Notes under the pieces: generated by a model
The model's input: the letters and a program-made list of their open reading frames with translations, nothing else
What the model was told of the DNA's origin: nothing
The model's database searches: none
Made by a program: the position numbers and the translations under genes
Shown here: one piece after another, positions 14,563-16,076 of the stretch
How the letters are laid out: every line of letters begins with the position of its first letter
Position numbering within the stretch: position 1 is the first letter of the stretch
Assembly: GCA_030044325.1 (NCBI GenBank)
Contig: JASHWA010000149.1
Coordinates: 1 to 16,076, forward strand
DNA length: 16,076 nucleotides
Source of the DNA: Bryobacteraceae bacterium
GTDB taxonomy: Bacteria; Acidobacteriota; Terriglobia; Bryobacterales; Bryobacteraceae
Reading direction: 5' to 3'

Positions 14563-16076
14563 TCAGAACCGCGAAGCCTCGATCCAGGTGTCCGACCGCG
14601 CCCAGCTCTGGGCGAATTGCTTGGCAACTTCGGCCGAGGGTTTCCCTTGCCCGTCCAACGCCTGCTTCAATCCGTACAGCGACCATCCGTTGTGGGGATG
14701 GCGCTTCAGATCTGTGCTGTAAACGCCCTCGGCATCGGCATAGCGCTTGGCGTCGATCAGAGCCGCGCCCAGCCAGTGCCGCGGTGAGAAAGGCAGCGGC
14801 TCCGGCTCGTCGTAATCGAGCGCATCGTACCTCTCGACCGAACGCTCAAACGACGCGATCGCCTTATCCAGATCGCCATTCGAGCGGTAAATCTCACCCT
14901 CCAGAATCCCGTCGAGGACGCCCAGCAGGTCATGTGCGGGGTGGTCGCGGAATTTCGCCTTCGATGTCTCCGCCGCTTTGTGCAGCCGGTCGAGATACGC
15001 CCGTGCGAACTCCGTTTCGCCCTTGCGCAGATGCGCGTAACCCTGGCCGAAATCCCACACGCCGCCTTCCACCTCGTCCTTGGGCCGAACCGTAATTTCG
15101 AGCGCCTGGTCGAAGCGGCCGAAGCGGATGCGCGTCAGCACCTGCATCAGGTTTCTGCCGTTCAGCGTGAAATAGTCGTTGGCGGCCTGCATCGCGACCG
15201 CGCCCTGCCCGTCCATCGACGCCGCAAACAACAGCATGTGCAGATTGTGATCCGGATAGATCGCGAAGCCCTCGCCGATTTTGGCTTTTTGATCCGAATG
15301 AAACGCCTCTATATTGGCCGTCACCGAATCGCCCCAGCGCCCGATCTGGTTGAAAGTGTGGGCCGGCATGTGATTCAGATGGCTCGCGCCGGGAATCTGA
15401 TGGCCCAGCGTTTCGGCGCAGTGTTCCGCAAGACCCGGCTGGGTGGTCGCCTCGGTCAGATGGATATAAAGATGACACGCGCCGACGTGCTCGGGATCGA
15501 CCTTCAAGACGCCTTCGAGCACCGCCTGAATGCGCTTCACGTTCGCCGAATGGATATCGCGCCAGCCCTCCCGCGGCTCCATGATGAACAGCGCATCGGC
15601 GTAAAGCGTCGCGACATCCAGGTCTTTCGGATACTTCTCCGCCAGCTTGCGCATCGCCTCCGCGTAGGCTTTATCCTGATCGCGGCGTTTGTCGGGATCG
15701 AAGTGTTCGACATATCGAAGCTGGATCGCATCGATGAGGTCGCGTTCCTCGGGGGTGGTATGGCCGGGCGCGAGTTCCAGCGCTTTTCGCGAAGCCGCGT
15801 AGGCATGTGGCGCTTCCTGCCTGGTCATCGCTCCGTTCAGATACGACCCCCACGACCACGCCTCGCCCCAATAGCACATCGCGCACTCCGGATCGCGCTT
15901 CTCCGCCTCGATGAAGGACCGCGTGGCGTCCTGCTTGCCGTAGGCGTACATGAGCTGGAATCCCTGGTCGAAATACGCCTGAGCGTCCGGATTCGACGTG
16001 GTGATCGGCCGTTTGAACGGCCCCAGCGCTTTCGGCGAAAGCGGCATCGGCTGGTTAAAGCTTTGCGGAAGCGATT
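14563..16076 (-). CDS. TPR-repeat protein, 5' end outside window
   Basis: The frame is open from the right edge to the stop at 14563-14565, giving 503 residues, the last 494 from an internal Met at 16047. The residues before it (SLPQSFNQP) read on to the edge without a stop, so the real start, and probably a signal peptide, is upstream. The sequence resembles a secreted TPR family of acidobacteria and planctomycetes. Counting from the internal Met, it has 'DAQAYFDQGFQLMYAYGKQD' (21-40), the pair 'CAMCYWGEAWSWG' (55-67), 'CHLYIHLTEAT' (191-201) and 'GASHLNHMPAHTFNQIGRW' (220-238). The C-terminal part has TPR-like helical pairs ('SFERSVERYDALDY', 'RHWLGAALIDAKRYADAEGVY'). The conserved histidines could bind a metal, but no enzyme activity is known to me. 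It lies upstream of the FHA-transglycosylase gene on the same strand. Confidence 0.85.
   Translation of the reverse strand, partial: SLPQSFNQPMPLSPKALGPFKRPITTSNPDAQAYFDQGFQLMYAYGKQDATRSFIEAEKRDPECAMCYWGEAWSWGSYLNGAMTRQEAPHAYAASRKALELAPGHTTPEERDLIDAIQLRYVEHFDPDKRRDQDKAYAEAMRKLAEKYPKDLDVATLYADALFIMEPREGWRDIHSANVKRIQAVLEGVLKVDPEHVGACHLYIHLTEATTQPGLAEHCAETLGHQIPGASHLNHMPAHTFNQIGRWGDSVTANIEAFHSDQKAKIGEGFAIYPDHNLHMLLFAASMDGQGAVAMQAANDYFTLNGRNLMQVLTRIRFGRFDQALEITVRPKDEVEGGVWDFGQGYAHLRKGETEFARAYLDRLHKAAETSKAKFRDHPAHDLLGVLDGILEGEIYRSNGDLDKAIASFERSVERYDALDYDEPEPLPFSPRHWLGAALIDAKRYADAEGVYSTDLKRHPHNGWSLYGLKQALDGQGKPSAEVAKQFAQSWARSDTWIEASRF

Noticed and set aside
14441..14686. An upstream extension of the FHA-transglycosylase frame
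   Set aside because: It overlaps the end of the TPR gene and the repeat-bearing spacer, and the FHA domain begins properly after the GTG at 14440.

Overview
The window is GC-rich, densely coding DNA from a Gram-negative soil-type bacterium, most likely an acidobacterium of the Solibacter/Bryobacterales group. The best taxonomic clue is the C-terminal domain of the gene at the left edge. Its pattern (an 'APDSMASIYG' turn, then 'PTSLGGITLTV', then 'YVSPTQINFVVP') is the Solibacter-type TIGR03437 C-terminal domain. Exported DinB-like proteins and secreted hydrolases carrying Gly/Arg tracts fit the same group. The assignment is from memory of families, not from a search.

Layout. Positions 1-3781 (minus strand) hold three genes read right to left: a tyrosine phenol-lyase-type PLP enzyme, a YkgJ-like cysteine-cluster protein and an exported TIGR03437-domain protein that runs off the left edge. 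A 172-bp divergent region (3782-3953) follows. Positions 3954-12989 (plus strand) hold six genes: an exported DinB-like protein, two tandem S10-family serine carboxypeptidase paralogues, an exported M28 metallopeptidase, a GMC flavin oxidoreductase, and a lipoprotein of the N-acyl-D-amino-acid deacylase type. Positions 13022-16076 (minus strand) hold an FHA-transmembrane-lytic transglycosylase fusion and a TPR protein that runs off the right edge. No tRNA, rRNA, CRISPR array, insertion sequence or phage gene was seen. No stretch over 300 bases lacks a gene; the longest spacer is 172 bp.

How the genes may work together (inference). The plus-strand block looks like extracytoplasmic peptide and acyl-amino-acid breakdown: carboxypeptidase, M28 exopeptidase and deacylase-like lipoprotein, followed by a flavin oxidoreductase. 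The tyrosine phenol-lyase across the divergent promoter could use a released amino acid. The FHA-transglycosylase gene would link phosphothreonine signalling in the cytoplasm to cell-wall cleavage in the periplasm.

Main points of interest. The first S10 paralogue has lost the catalytic Ser (now Asp) and His (now Glu) and has a degenerate oxyanion motif, yet it is intact and sits 2 nt upstream of an intact paralogue. The deacylase-like lipoprotein lacks the HxH metal motif. Three plus-strand genes have -10-like hexamers 7-9 nt before their start codons, which suggests leaderless mRNAs. Two spacers share a GC-rich palindromic repeat.
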